Position numbers and translations under genes: made by a program
From: Alphaproteobacteria bacterium
GTDB lineage: Bacteria > Pseudomonadota > Alphaproteobacteria > Micavibrionales > Micavibrionaceae
Assembly: GCA_028277665.1 (NCBI GenBank)
Contig: JANQFU010000007.1
Location: 1 to 33,133 of the forward strand
Length of the DNA stretch: 33,133 nt
Direction of reading: 5' to 3'
Part shown: positions 23,468-32,001 of the stretch, one piece after another
Layout: each line of letters opens with the position of its first letter
Numbering within the stretch: the first letter of the stretch is position 1
Notes under the pieces: generated by a model
Told to the model about the DNA's origin: nothing
The model's database searches: none
Seen by the model: the letters and a program-made list of their open reading frames with translations, nothing else

Positions 23468-24130
23468 ATGCAGAATCATCAGCAGGAAAAAGCACAGCCA
23501 CAGCAGCAACCGGACGCGCCGGACGAAAACATAGAGCAGAATTCCGCCGCGCCGCAGGAGCCCCCTGCACCGGAACCGGAGCCGGAGCCGGAGCCCGCGC
23601 CCGCACCGGACGAACTTCAGGCGCTCCGCGATGAACTGGCCGCCGCGAAGGACCGGATGTTCCGCGCGCTGGCCGATGCCGAGAACACGCGCAAGCTGGC
23701 CGCCCGCGAGCGGGACGATGCGCGCAAATATGCGCTCTCCGGCTTTGCGCGGGACCTCCTCGACGTTGCGGATAATTTCCACCGGGCGATCGAGGCCATC
23801 CCGCCGGATCTCCTTGAATCGGACGCACGGATCAAAAATATCGTTGTCGGGATCGAGACCGTTGAAAAAGAAATGCTGAAAACATTCGGCAAGCACGGCA
23901 TTCAAAAAATCGAGCCGATGGATGAAATTTTCGATCCGAATTTCCACGAAGTCATGTTTGAAGCCCCCGTTCCCGGGAAACCTGCGGGAACGATCATCCA
24001 GCTTGTCGAGCCGGGCTATGTCATCAACGACCGCCTGCTCCGCCCGGCGCGCGTCGGTGTCGCCAAAGCGGACCCGAATGCGGAAAGCGGTCAACCGCCC
24101 AAATCCCCGCGACTGGACACGGAGGCGTAA
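23468..24130 (+). CDS. grpE: Nucleotide exchange factor GrpE
   Basis: A 220-residue co-chaperone that releases ADP from DnaK. The ATG has CAGGAG 5 bases upstream. The N-terminus is Gln/Pro-rich, with a short (Pro-Glu)n run around residues 36-46 encoded by CCGGAG hexamers, then the long dimerising coiled coil (about 50-95, LRDELAAAKDRMFRALADAENTRKLAARERD), and the beta domain ending FDPNFHEVMFEAPVPGKPAGTIIQLVEPGYVINDRLLRPARVGVA, diagnostic of GrpE. Last gene of the hrcA operon; convergent with argH. Confidence 0.95.
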   Translation: MQNHQQEKAQPQQQPDAPDENIEQNSAAPQEPPAPEPEPEPEPAPAPDELQALRDELAAAKDRMFRALADAENTRKLAARERDDARKYALSGFARDLLDVADNFHRAIEAIPPDLLESDARIKNIVVGIETVEKEMLKTFGKHGIQKIEPMDEIFDPNFHEVMFEAPVPGKPAGTIIQLVEPGYVINDRLLRPARVGVAKADPNAESGQPPKSPRLDTEA

Positions 24131-24141
24131 GCCCAATCAAC

Positions 24142-24254
24142 CTGAACTATGGATAAGAAGCAACATAAAATCTTATAAATCAACGTTATTCCGGCGAACG
24201 CCGGGATCACGGTTACTCTCATGTTGCTACAACTTATTATTATTCGTAATTCAG
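24142..24254. repeat. Second type of nested palindrome between grpE and argH
   Basis: Outer arms 24142-24166 (CTGAACTATGGATAAGAAGC then AACAT) and 24221-24254 (ATGTTGCTACAACTTATTAT then TATTCGTAATTCAG) are imperfect reverse complements. Inside lies a REP-like hairpin related to the other copies (CGTTATTCCGGCGAACGCCG followed by GGATCACG, about 24184-24211). The outer arms differ from the CGCAGAG type, so the same core appears to sit in a different host palindrome. It may end transcription from both sides. Confidence 0.7.
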
Positions 24255-24273
24255 GATACAACAGATAGAGCAA

Positions 24274-25662
24274 TCATAAAACGCCCCGGCTGCGCAACGC
24301 CGCCTTCGGATCAAGAACCGAATAAAGATCGTCTGTAATCCGCGGTTCGATCTCCTGCAGCGCCGCCAAATGCAAGGCATCCAGCGCGCATTTCCGCCCC
24401 CCGGCCTCGCCTCCCGCGTTCCCTTCCGCCAATCTCACAATCCGGCCGGTCACGTGATGCGCCTCCCGGAACGGCATATCAAGCTCCCGAACCAGCCAAT
24501 CGGCAATTTCCGTCGCCGTCGCATACCCATCCGCCGTTGCCTGATACATCCGGACGGAATCGAACGCCGCGCTCTCGATCATCCCCGCCATTGCATCCAG
24601 ACACAGACACAACGTATCAAAGCTCTCAAAGACCGCGGTTTTATCCTCCTGCATGTCCTTGTTATACGCCAGAGGAAGAGCCTTCATCACAGTCAGAAGC
24701 TGCACGAGATTTCCGTTCAGCCGCCCGGTTTTCGCCCGGACGAGCTCTGCCGCGTCAGGATTTTTCTTTTGCGGCATGATAGACGATCCCGTCGACCACG
24801 AATCGGAAAGCCGGACAAATCCGACATGCGGACTGGACCAGTAGACAATCTCCTCGGCAAGACGGGATAAATGCACCCCGCACTGCGCACAGGCGAACAA
24901 AAACTCGGTGGCAAAATCCCGCGCGGAAACCGCATCCATCGAATTGCGCATCGCCCCGGAAAAGCCAAGCTCCCGCGCCGTCCACTCCGGATCGGTCGGA
25001 AATCCCGTCCCGGACAAGGCGCACGCTCCCAGAGGAGAGAAATTATGCCGGGACGTACAATCCTCGAATCGGGAAGAATCCCGGGACAGCATCTCGGCAT
25101 AAGCCTCCAGATGCATCGCAAGCGTCACAGGCTGGGCGACCTGAAGATGCGTATAGCCCGGCATAACCGTGTCTTTATGCGCCTGCGCACATGTCGCGAA
25201 AACAGTCCGGCACGCGGAAATTTTCGTCACAAGGGTCTGGCAGGCTTCCCGAACCCAGAGACGAAAATCCGTCGCGACCTGATCGTTACGGGAACGCGCC
25301 GTATGGAGCTTCCCCGCAACATCTCCGATAAGATCTTTCAGCCGCCCCTCGATATTCATATGAATATCTTCAAGATCCGTGCGAAACTCAAAATGCCCGG
25401 CCTCAATCTCGGCCGTGACACGATCGAGCCCCGCCAGAATGGCCGCCCCGTCCTCCGCGCTCAAAATCTTCTGACGCGCCAGCATCCGGCAATGCGCCTT
25501 CGATCCGGCAATATCCTGCCGCCACAACCGGCAATCGACACCGATCGAGGCATTGATCTCGGTCATCAAATCCGCGGGGGCGGACTCAAAACGCCCGCCC
25601 CACATGCTGTTGCTGTCCTTCCGGACACCGCTTTCCTTTTCCGGTTGATCGGACATGCTCAT
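24274..25662 (-). CDS. argH: Argininosuccinate lyase
   Basis: 462 residues; splits argininosuccinate into arginine and fumarate, the last step of arginine synthesis. Visible: the opening [47 protein letters not shown] and the fumarase/lyase signature [12 protein letters not shown] with the catalytic Ser. The start overlaps the argG stop by ATGA, so the two are coupled. The N-terminus is about 18 residues longer than the conserved start; an internal Met at SNSMWGGRF could be used instead, but the overlap favours 25662. Confidence 0.96.
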   Translation of the reverse strand: MSMSDQPEKESGVRKDSNSMWGGRFESAPADLMTEINASIGVDCRLWRQDIAGSKAHCRMLARQKILSAEDGAAILAGLDRVTAEIEAGHFEFRTDLEDIHMNIEGRLKDLIGDVAGKLHTARSRNDQVATDFRLWVREACQTLVTKISACRTVFATCAQAHKDTVMPGYTHLQVAQPVTLAMHLEAYAEMLSRDSSRFEDCTSRHNFSPLGACALSGTGFPTDPEWTARELGFSGAMRNSMDAVSARDFATEFLFACAQCGVHLSRLAEEIVYWSSPHVGFVRLSDSWSTGSSIMPQKKNPDAAELVRAKTGRLNGNLVQLLTVMKALPLAYNKDMQEDKTAVFESFDTLCLCLDAMAGMIESAAFDSVRMYQATADGYATATEIADWLVRELDMPFREAHHVTGRIVRLAEGNAGGEAGGRKCALDALHLAALQEIEPRITDDLYSVLDPKAALRSRGVL

Positions 25663-26927
25663 GCTTGCGACTCCGTCTTTTCGTCATGATATTTCTTGCG
25701 AAGAGTCTGAAGGATCGCACTATGCGCCTTCAACCGGACGGCATTAATTTTGATAAAGCCGTCCGCATCGATCTGGTTGTATCCGCCTTCAATATCCATC
25801 GACGCAAGATCCTCGTCATAAAGAGACGTCGGCGACGTCCGGGCAATCGGATACGCGACCCCTTTATAGAGCTTCACCGTCACGGTGCCGTCAATATATT
25901 CCTGACTTTGCTTGACAGCCTTCATAAGAAAATCCATCTCCGGAGAGAACCAGAACCCGTTATAGATCAACTCGGAAATCTTGGTCGCCAGCATATCCCG
26001 CAACCGCATAACTTCGCGGTCCATCGCAATTCCTTCAAGATCCCGCAACGCATGAAACAGGATCGTCCCGCCAGGCGTCTCATAAACTCCCCGGGATTTA
26101 ATCCCGACAAACCGGTTTTCGACCATATCCAGCCGCCCGATTCCGTGCTTCGCACCCAGCGTATTCAAATACGCGAACAACGCCAGCGGATCGGTCTCTT
26201 CGCTCTGGTCATCCAGATTGACAACCTTGACCGGCATGCCATGATGAAAAGTCAGCGCAATGGTCTCCGGCTGGTCGGGCGCGGCTTCCGGAGCCACCGT
26301 CCGGGAATAAACGCTTTCCTCACAAACCTTCGCCGGATCTTCGAGAACCCCGGCTTCATGAGAAATGTGTAACAGGTTGTCATCCTCTGAATACGGCTTG
26401 GCCCGGCTGGCCGTCACGGGAATCTGATGCGTATCGGCGTAATCCAGCATATCCTGCCGCCCTTTGAACTGCGCAACAAATTCCGGCATTTTCCACGGAG
26501 CCAGAACCTTGATATCAGGCTTGAGAGCATAGTAGCTCAATTCAAACCGAACCTGATCGTTCCCCTTCCCGGTCGCGCCGTGAGAGACGAATCCGGCCCC
26601 TTCTTTCTCTGCAACCTCAATCTGGGCCCTGGCGATCAAAGGCCGCGCCAGCGACGTCCCGAGGAGATAACGTCCCTCATACATCGCATTGGCGGAATAC
26701 GCCGGATAAATATAATCCGTCACAAATTCCTTCTTGAGATCCGCGATATAGACATTCGACGCCCCGAGCTTCAGAGCCTTTTCCTTTGCCGCGGCAAAAT
26801 CCTCTTTCTGGCCGACATCGGCCATAAAGGCCACGACGTCATGGCCCTGCTCGATAAACCATTTCAAAATGACCGAGGTATCCAGTCCCCCTGAATAGGC
26901 CAGTACGATTTTTTGTTTCTCACTCAT
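25659..26927 (-). CDS. argG: Argininosuccinate synthase
   Basis: 422 residues; joins citrulline and aspartate with ATP. The PP-loop [11 protein letters not shown] (about 10-20) and the block [14 protein letters not shown] are visible, with further conserved segments [18 protein letters not shown] and [19 protein letters not shown] 4-8 bases before the ATG supports the start. First gene of argGH, behind a long leader containing an Arg-rich reading frame and a terminator hairpin, suggesting control by arginyl-tRNA supply. Confidence 0.96.
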   Translation of the reverse strand: MSEKQKIVLAYSGGLDTSVILKWFIEQGHDVVAFMADVGQKEDFAAAKEKALKLGASNVYIADLKKEFVTDYIYPAYSANAMYEGRYLLGTSLARPLIARAQIEVAEKEGAGFVSHGATGKGNDQVRFELSYYALKPDIKVLAPWKMPEFVAQFKGRQDMLDYADTHQIPVTASRAKPYSEDDNLLHISHEAGVLEDPAKVCEESVYSRTVAPEAAPDQPETIALTFHHGMPVKVVNLDDQSEETDPLALFAYLNTLGAKHGIGRLDMVENRFVGIKSRGVYETPGGTILFHALRDLEGIAMDREVMRLRDMLATKISELIYNGFWFSPEMDFLMKAVKQSQEYIDGTVTVKLYKGVAYPIARTSPTSLYDEDLASMDIEGGYNQIDADGFIKINAVRLKAHSAILQTLRKKYHDEKTESQA

Positions 26928-26976
26928 TGGCTTTCCTTTCTTTTGTGTTTGTGTCGTAAAATTCCGGATTCAAGAC

Positions 26977-27013
26977 ATAAAAATAGAGGCTCCTGATAAA
27001 TCAAAGAGCCTCT
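26977..27013 (-). terminator. Intrinsic terminator (attenuator) in the argG leader
   Basis: On the minus strand AGAGGCTC (27013-27006), a 13-base loop, then GAGCCTCT (26992-26985) form a perfect 8-base-pair stem followed at once by ATTTTTAT (26984-26977). The layout is that of a Rho-independent terminator. It lies 50 bases upstream of the argG ATG, so it would stop transcription before the gene rather than after one. Confidence 0.7.
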
Positions 27014-27035
27014 GCCATTTCTCTAAAGATCGCGT

Positions 27036-27167
27036 TCACGCCTGGCGTATCACGCACCTTCGATCAGCCGTCGGCCCGCATGTCATGCCACGGCGTCGCC
27101 GGGAAAACAGATTCCCGCCCGATACGTTCATCGTTTTGAATGTCCGATCAGAAACGATCGTCTTCAT
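27036..27167 (-). CDS. Arginine-rich leader peptide upstream of argG (putative attenuator peptide)
   Basis: Reading the minus strand from ATG 27167: a 43-codon frame ending in TGA (27038-27036), with GGAG about 11 bases upstream of the ATG. It includes four consecutive Arg codons CGG CGA CGC CGT (27101-27090) in NLFSRRRRGMT, then DRR and IRQA close to the stop: eight Arg in 43 residues. The stop is 22 bases before the terminator stem. An Arg-codon run, short peptide, terminator and arginine-synthesis gene in this order is the textbook form of ribosome-stalling attenuation. A second in-frame ATG at residue 13 is an alternative start. I have not folded the RNA, so the antiterminator is not demonstrated. 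Confidence 0.6.
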   Translation of the reverse strand: MKTIVSDRTFKTMNVSGGNLFSRRRRGMTCGPTADRRCVIRQA

Positions 27168-27221
27168 AACCGTTCTCGCTCCGCTTGACTGTTTCAATGC
27201 ACCAACGTTCCAGCTTCGATA

Positions 27222-27250
27222 CTCTCACCGCTTTCATAAGCTCATGTCAA
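27222..27250 (-). promoter_or_regulatory. Possible argG promoter upstream of the leader
   Basis: On the minus strand a perfect TTGACA (27250-27245) lies at the right place to start a leader of about 290 bases; the matching -10 region at 17-base spacing (TGAGAG) is poor. Position, more than sequence, supports it. Confidence 0.3.
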
Positions 27251-27308
27251 GATTTTTCTCCGTACAGCTTACCATCCTTGTCATCGATTTAAATTCTGTG
27301 TAATAAAT

Positions 27309-27351
27309 CTGGAATCGTGAAACCGGACACCCTATATAACTACCTGTCCGG
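27309..27351 (+). promoter_or_regulatory. Candidate heat-shock promoter of dnaK with flanking inverted repeat
   Basis: CTGGAA (27309-27314), 15 bases, then CCCTATATAA (27330-27339) resembles the sigma-32 pattern CTTGAA-N13-17-CCCCATnT. A perfect 7-base inverted repeat, CCGGACA (27323-27329) and TGTCCGG (27345-27351), brackets the -10 and could be an operator. About 95 bases of untranslated leader would follow before ATG 27444. No CIRCE element is present. Confidence 0.4.
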
Positions 27352-27443
27352 GAGGGATGCCCACAGCGGGAACCTCACGACAATGGGAAGAATAGCGGTG
27401 CCGTTGCGGGCCGCCTAATCGTTTGCCAAAGGAGAAAAGAACT

Positions 27444-29393
27444 ATGAGCAAGATTATCGGTATTGACCTTGGGACGACAAACTCCTGTATCGCCGTGATG
27501 GACGGCAAGGAGCCCAAAATCATCGAAAACAGCGAAGGCGCACGAACGACTCCGTCGATGATCGCCTTTACAAAAGACGGCGAACGCCTCGTCGGCCAGC
27601 CGGCCAAACGTCAGGCCGTTACAAATCCGGATGCGACGCTGTTCGCGATCAAACGTTTGATCGGCCGCCGCTTCAAGGATGCCGAAGTTCAGGACATGAT
27701 CAAAAAAGCACCGTACAAAATCGTCGAGGGCGATAACGGTGACGCATGGGTCGAAGTGGACGGCGAAACCTACGCCCCGTCCCAGATCTCGGCCATGCTT
27801 TTACAGAAATTAAAAGAATATGCCGAAAGCTACCTCGGAACCCCCGTCGACAAAGCCGTCATCACGGTCCCGGCCTATTTTAACGACCAGCAACGCCAGG
27901 CCACAAAAGACGCCGGTAAAATCGCCGGGCTCGACGTCCTGCGGATCATTAACGAACCGACAGCCGCAGCCCTGTCCTATGGTCTGGACAAAAAGAAAAG
28001 CGGCATTATTGCCGTCTATGACCTTGGCGGCGGAACCTTCGATATTTCCGTGCTTGAAATCGGGGACGGCGTCTTCGAAGTGAAAGCCACGAACGGGGAT
28101 ACCTTCCTGGGCGGTGAAGACTTCGACCTGCGGATCATCGATTATCTCGCCGACGAATTCAAAAAAGAGAACGGGATCGACCTGCGCGACGACAAACTCG
28201 CGCTCCAGCGTCTGAAAGAGGCCGCGGAAAAAGCGAAGATCGAGTTGTCCAGCGCCACGCAAACGGACGTGAACCTGCCCTTTATCACGGCGGACGCCTC
28301 CGGCCCGAAACACCTGAACATCAAACTGACCCGCGCGAAGCTCGAGTCCATCGTCGAAGACCTGATCAAAAACACGATCATCCCGGTCAAGGCGGCCCTG
28401 AAAGACGCAGGCGTGAAAGCCTCCGACATTGACGAGGTCGTGCTGGTCGGCGGGATGACCCGCATGCCGAAAATCATTGAAACGGTGAAAGACTTTTTCG
28501 GGCGCGACCCGCACAAAGGCGTGAACCCGGACGAGGTCGTTGCAAACGGCGCCGCCATTCAGGGCGGAGTCCTGCAGGGCGACGTGAAAGACGTTCTCCT
28601 TCTGGACGTCACCCCGCTTTCTCTGGGGATTGAAACCCTCGGCGGCGTCTTCACACGCCTGATCGACCGGAACACGACGATCCCGACCAAAAAGTCCCAG
28701 ACCTTCTCAACGGCGGAAGACAACCAGAACGCCGTGACGATCCGGGTCTTTCAGGGTGAAAGGGAAATGGCCGCGGACAACAAGATGCTCGGCCAGTTCG
28801 ATCTGGTCGGGATTCCCCCTGCCCCGCGCGGCGTCCCGCAAGTCGAGGTCACGTTCGACATTGACGCGAACGGGATCGTTCACGTCTCTGCCAAAGACAA
28901 AGCCAGCGGCAAAGAGCAGAAAATCCGCATTCAGGCCGCCGGCGGCCTTTCCGACGCGGATATCGAGCAAATGGTCAAGGACGCGGAAAGCAACGCGGAC
29001 GCCGACAAAAAACGCCGTGAGCTGGCCGAAGCCCGCAATCAGGCCGAAACAATGATCCACTCCACGGAGAACGCGATCAAGGATCTCGGCGACAAAGTCC
29101 CGGCCGATGAAAAACAGGCCGCAGAATCCGCAATCGCCGATCTGAAATCCGCGCTGGACGGCGAGGACAAGGACGCGATTGAGGAAAAAACGCAGGCCCT
29201 GATGCAGGCGAGCATGAAAATCGGCGAAATGGCGTATCGTCAGGCACAGGAAGACGACACGGACGAAGCCGCGCAGCCGGAAGCCGCCGAAGAAGAAACG
29301 TCCTCGTCATCTTCCCGCAAACAGCATGCCGACGCCGACGATGATGTGGTGGACGCCGACTTCACCGAAGTCGATGACAACGGAAAAAAATAA
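27444..29393 (+). CDS. dnaK: Molecular chaperone DnaK (Hsp70)
   Basis: 649 residues from ATG 27444, with AAAGGAG about 10 bases upstream. The ATPase domain begins [20 protein letters not shown] and has [32 protein letters not shown] and [12 protein letters not shown]. The substrate domain has [19 protein letters not shown] and [15 protein letters not shown]. The C-terminus is an acidic and Ser-rich tail ending [19 protein letters not shown], the usual DnaK end. It should work with DnaJ and GrpE, both encoded nearby. Unusually, dnaJ does not follow directly: a palindromic repeat and three other genes intervene. Confidence 0.98.
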   Translation: MSKIIGIDLGTTNSCIAVMDGKEPKIIENSEGARTTPSMIAFTKDGERLVGQPAKRQAVTNPDATLFAIKRLIGRRFKDAEVQDMIKKAPYKIVEGDNGDAWVEVDGETYAPSQISAMLLQKLKEYAESYLGTPVDKAVITVPAYFNDQQRQATKDAGKIAGLDVLRIINEPTAAALSYGLDKKKSGIIAVYDLGGGTFDISVLEIGDGVFEVKATNGDTFLGGEDFDLRIIDYLADEFKKENGIDLRDDKLALQRLKEAAEKAKIELSSATQTDVNLPFITADASGPKHLNIKLTRAKLESIVEDLIKNTIIPVKAALKDAGVKASDIDEVVLVGGMTRMPKIIETVKDFFGRDPHKGVNPDEVVANGAAIQGGVLQGDVKDVLLLDVTPLSLGIETLGGVFTRLIDRNTTIPTKKSQTFSTAEDNQNAVTIRVFQGEREMAADNKMLGQFDLVGIPPAPRGVPQVEVTFDIDANGIVHVSAKDKASGKEQKIRIQAAGGLSDADIEQMVKDAESNADADKKRRELAEARNQAETMIHSTENAIKDLGDKVPADEKQAAESAIADLKSALDGEDKDAIEEKTQALMQASMKIGEMAYRQAQEDDTDEAAQPEAAEEETSSSSSRKQHADADDDVVDADFTEVDDNGKK

Positions 29394-29406
29394 AAACCTG
29401 AGCCAT

Positions 29407-29516
29407 AAAACCGCAGAGGCGCAGGAAACGCAGAGAAAACAGTATCGTCATTCCCGCGAAGGCGGGGATGACGCAAAAAGGAAGAACTCTGCGTTCTCTG
29501 CGCCTCTGCGGTTAAA
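29407..29516. repeat. Nested palindromic repeat, copy D, between dnaK and the GNAT gene
   Basis: Outer arms 29407-29435 (AAAACCGCAGAGGCGCAGGA then AACGCAGAG) and 29484-29516 (AACTCTGCGTTCTCTGCGCC then TCTGCGGTTAAAA) match the arms of copies A and B. The core CGTCATTCCCGCGAAGGCGG then GGATGACG (29446-29472) is a single REP-like hairpin, not the pair seen in A. It is likely to fold strongly in RNA and may terminate or attenuate dnaK transcription. Confidence 0.85.
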
Positions 29517-29583
29517 AATCGTTTTTAATTTCATCTGGTTATATCCTATGTTCGGAGAATGACGGACAAAAGGTTTTTGAACC

Positions 29584-30084
29584 ATGGAGACAAATTACAA
29601 AATCGCCTACCTCGCGGATCACCCGGAACATATCGAAACGGTGGGCCGCTGGTACTGGGAACAATGGGACAGATATGAGGGCTGGGACATTGAGAGCTCT
29701 ATCGCCTACGCGCGCGAAGGAACCAACAAAGACAAGCTCGACATGACCCTGATTGCCCTCAACGACAAAAACGAATGCCTGGGCACAATCCAGCTCATGC
29801 AAAAAGGATTTTGCCCGGGCTATGACGATTTAACGCCCTGGGCCGGCGGGTTTTATGTCGCCCCGCCCAGGAGAGGCGGACGTCTTGCGTTCCAGTTGCT
29901 CTCGCATTTAAAAAGAGAAACCGCGCGTCTGGGAATTCGGACCTGCTATGCCTTTACATCAAGTTTGCACCGCCTGTTTTTAAGAAACGGCGGACGCGCA
30001 ATCGGAGACGGCTTTTATGCCGGGAAAAACGTTACCGTTTATGAATTTGAACCTGTGCAAAGCCATGGAACACAAGATTCCTGA
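29584..30084 (+). CDS. GNAT-family N-acetyltransferase (divergent)
   Basis: 166 residues. An acetyl-CoA-binding GNAT fold is suggested by the central strand ECLGTIQLMQ, the following YDDLTPWAGGFYVAPPRRGGRLAFQLLSHLKRETARLG (a loose RxxGxG/A pyrophosphate-loop motif) and the strand-turn TCYAFTSSLHRLFLRNGG. The motif is imperfect, so substrate and activity are open. The gene's last 20 bases overlap the mntA start, linking it to the toxin-antitoxin pair. Some toxin-antitoxin systems use GNAT enzymes, but here it is more likely an accompanying gene. Confidence 0.7.
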   Translation: METNYKIAYLADHPEHIETVGRWYWEQWDRYEGWDIESSIAYAREGTNKDKLDMTLIALNDKNECLGTIQLMQKGFCPGYDDLTPWAGGFYVAPPRRGGRLAFQLLSHLKRETARLGIRTCYAFTSSLHRLFLRNGGRAIGDGFYAGKNVTVYEFEPVQSHGTQDS

Positions 30085-30376
30085 AATGCCGGAGGGCGTC
30101 GCCGCGTTCGTGCGGGACGTATCCGAAAAAGCGGACATCCGGCGCATTCTCCTCTTCGGCTCCCGCGCACGGAGAGACGCCGCGGAGCGTTCCGACTACG
30201 ACATCGCCATAGAGGCACCGGAAATGTCCGAAGACGCATGGATCAAAATAGAGCATATGGCGGAAGACGCGCAGACGCTGTATAAAATTGACTGCCTTCG
30301 GTACGAAACGGCACCCGAAGACCTGAAACGTAATATTTTAAAGGACGGGATTGTTCTTTATGAACGCGCAAATTGA
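30065..30376 (+). CDS. mntA: MntA-type minimal nucleotidyltransferase (antitoxin)
   Basis: About 103 residues from ATG 30065; ATG 30041 or 30086 are alternatives because no clear ribosome binding site decides. The MNT active site GSX10DXD is exact: G32-S33, ten residues (RARRDAAERS), D44-Y-D46. In characterised MntA-HepT pairs the enzyme transfers AMP groups to a Tyr of the HEPN toxin and silences it. The stop overlaps the hepT start by 17 bases. The symbol follows the family name; the assignment rests on the motif and the partner gene. Confidence 0.85.
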   Translation: MEHKIPEMPEGVAAFVRDVSEKADIRRILLFGSRARRDAAERSDYDIAIEAPEMSEDAWIKIEHMAEDAQTLYKIDCLRYETAPEDLKRNILKDGIVLYERAN

Positions 30377-30764
30377 AACGGATTTAACAAAACTCAACCG
30401 GGCAATAACACGTCTGGAAGAGGTCATGTCCTGGCCGGACTCGCATGACGGACGGGTTGAGGCCGCAATCCAGTGCCTTGAATTCGTGGTCGAGCTATAC
30501 TGGAAATTGCTCAAACACATGCTTTACCACGAAGGCATACCCGCCCAGACACCTCGGGAAGTCTTTCGCGAAGCCTTCACCGCCGGACGGATTGGGGATG
30601 AGGACATCTGGCTGCGCATGCTAAGAGACAGAAATCTCAGCTCGCACACTTATAATGAAGATCTGGCACAGGAAATACTTGGACGTATACCGGATTACCT
30701 TCCCGTGATCCGCACAACGTTCGAGGCACTCAACGACCGGGCAGAACAAGAGGATCAGAAATAA
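30360..30764 (+). CDS. hepT: HepT-type HEPN protein (toxin; HI0074 family)
   Basis: 134 residues, almost all helical. The sequence matches the HI0074 nucleotidyltransferase substrate-binding family: LNRAITRLEEV, RVEAAIQCLEFVVELYWKLLK, TPREVFREAFTAGRIGDEDIW and LRDRNLSSHTYNEDLA. It carries the HEPN RNase motif with the AMPylation Tyr, RX4HXY, as R91-NLSS-H96-T-Y98, so both the RNase residues and the modification target are intact. It should be an RNase toxin neutralised by MntA. dnaJ starts 3 bases after its stop. Confidence 0.87.
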   Translation: MNAQIETDLTKLNRAITRLEEVMSWPDSHDGRVEAAIQCLEFVVELYWKLLKHMLYHEGIPAQTPREVFREAFTAGRIGDEDIWLRMLRDRNLSSHTYNEDLAQEILGRIPDYLPVIRTTFEALNDRAEQEDQK

Positions 30765-30767
30765 ACG

Positions 30768-31958
30768 ATGGCAGACGGCATGAAGAAAGACTTTTACGAA
30801 CTTCTGGGCGTTCAGAAAAACGCGGATGCAGCCGAGATCAAGAAAGCATACCGCAAGCTCGCGATGAAATATCACCCGGACCAGAACCCGGACGATCCGG
30901 ACGCCGAAATGCGCCTGAAAGAAATCAACGAAGCCTACGACGTCCTGAAAGATCCTCAAAAACGCGCGGCTTACGACCGGTTCGGCGCGGCCGCGTTCGA
31001 CGGCTCCATGGGCGGCGGCCCCGGGGGCCCCGGAGGAATGGGTGGAATGGGCGGCATGGGCGGTGCCAGTGCCTTCTCCGACATTTTCGAAGACATGTTC
31101 GGCGAGTTTATGGGCGGCATGGGCGGCGGCGGCGCGCGGCGCAGAAGCTCCGGTCCGGTGCGCGGCGCGGACATGCAGTACACAATGGATATCTCTCTTG
31201 AAGATGCCTATATCGGAAAAGAGACGACGATCAAAATCCCGACGATGGAAACCTGTAGCGCCTGCAACGGATCCGGGGCCGAGCCGGGCACGAGCGCAGA
31301 GACCTGTCCGACCTGCCACGGCACAGGACGCATGCGCATGCAACAAGGCTTTTTCACGATTGAGCGCACCTGCTCGACCTGTAACGGCGAAGGCCGGATC
31401 ATGCGCGATCCATGTAAAAAATGCGGCGGCGCAGGCCGGATCCGCAAGGAAAAGACGCTCAAAGTCCGGATTCCCGCCGGTGTGGAAAGCGGCCGCCGCA
31501 TTCGTCTGGCCGGCGAAGGCGAAGCGGGCCTGCGCGGCGGGAGCCACGGAGATCTATACGTCCTGCTCAACATCCGTCCGCATAAACTTTTCCGGCGGGA
31601 CGGCGCGGATCTCCATTGCCGGGTCCCGATCCCGATGACGCGCGCCGCACTCGGCGGCAAAATCGACGTGCCCACCATCGACGGCAAAAAGATCCAGCTC
31701 ACAATCCCGGAAGGCACGCAAAACGGACAAAAATTCAGGATCAAGGACAAAGGGATGCCGATCCTGCGCTCCGACGCGCGTGGAAACCTCTATATCGAGG
31801 CTGCAATCGAAATTCCGGTCAATCTGAACAAGAAGCAAAAAGAACTGCTCAAACAGCTCGATCAAAGCACAGGCGGCTCTGCAGCAGGCAGGCACAGCCC
31901 GGAATCCAGCGGATTTTTCTCCAAGGTCAAAGATTTGTGGGATGATTTGAGCAGTTAG
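30768..31958 (+). CDS. dnaJ: Chaperone protein DnaJ (Hsp40)
   Basis: 396 residues. The J domain (about 6-75) has the HPD motif ([10 protein letters not shown]), then a Gly/Met/Phe-rich linker with GGM repeats (about 80-125), four CxxCxGxG zinc motifs ([32 protein letters not shown]), and the two C-terminal beta domains ([37 protein letters not shown]). It stimulates DnaK ATPase and delivers clients. ATG 30768 lies 3 bases after the hepT stop and has only AGGA at 30751-30754, so translation may depend on coupling to hepT; ATG 30780 ([10 protein letters not shown]) is an alternative. Confidence 0.97.
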   Translation: MADGMKKDFYELLGVQKNADAAEIKKAYRKLAMKYHPDQNPDDPDAEMRLKEINEAYDVLKDPQKRAAYDRFGAAAFDGSMGGGPGGPGGMGGMGGMGGASAFSDIFEDMFGEFMGGMGGGGARRRSSGPVRGADMQYTMDISLEDAYIGKETTIKIPTMETCSACNGSGAEPGTSAETCPTCHGTGRMRMQQGFFTIERTCSTCNGEGRIMRDPCKKCGGAGRIRKEKTLKVRIPAGVESGRRIRLAGEGEAGLRGGSHGDLYVLLNIRPHKLFRRDGADLHCRVPIPMTRAALGGKIDVPTIDGKKIQLTIPEGTQNGQKFRIKDKGMPILRSDARGNLYIEAAIEIPVNLNKKQKELLKQLDQSTGGSAAGRHSPESSGFFSKVKDLWDDLSS

Positions 31959-32001
31959 GTTAAGATCACAACACAAAAACAGAAACGCGGAGACATGCGC
32001 C

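Noticed and set aside
27085-27303. Plus-strand 72-codon frame MPRRRRENRF in the argG-dnaK gap
   Set aside because: It is the antisense of the Arg-rich leader peptide; the minus-strand reading has the ribosome binding site, terminator and target gene in order.
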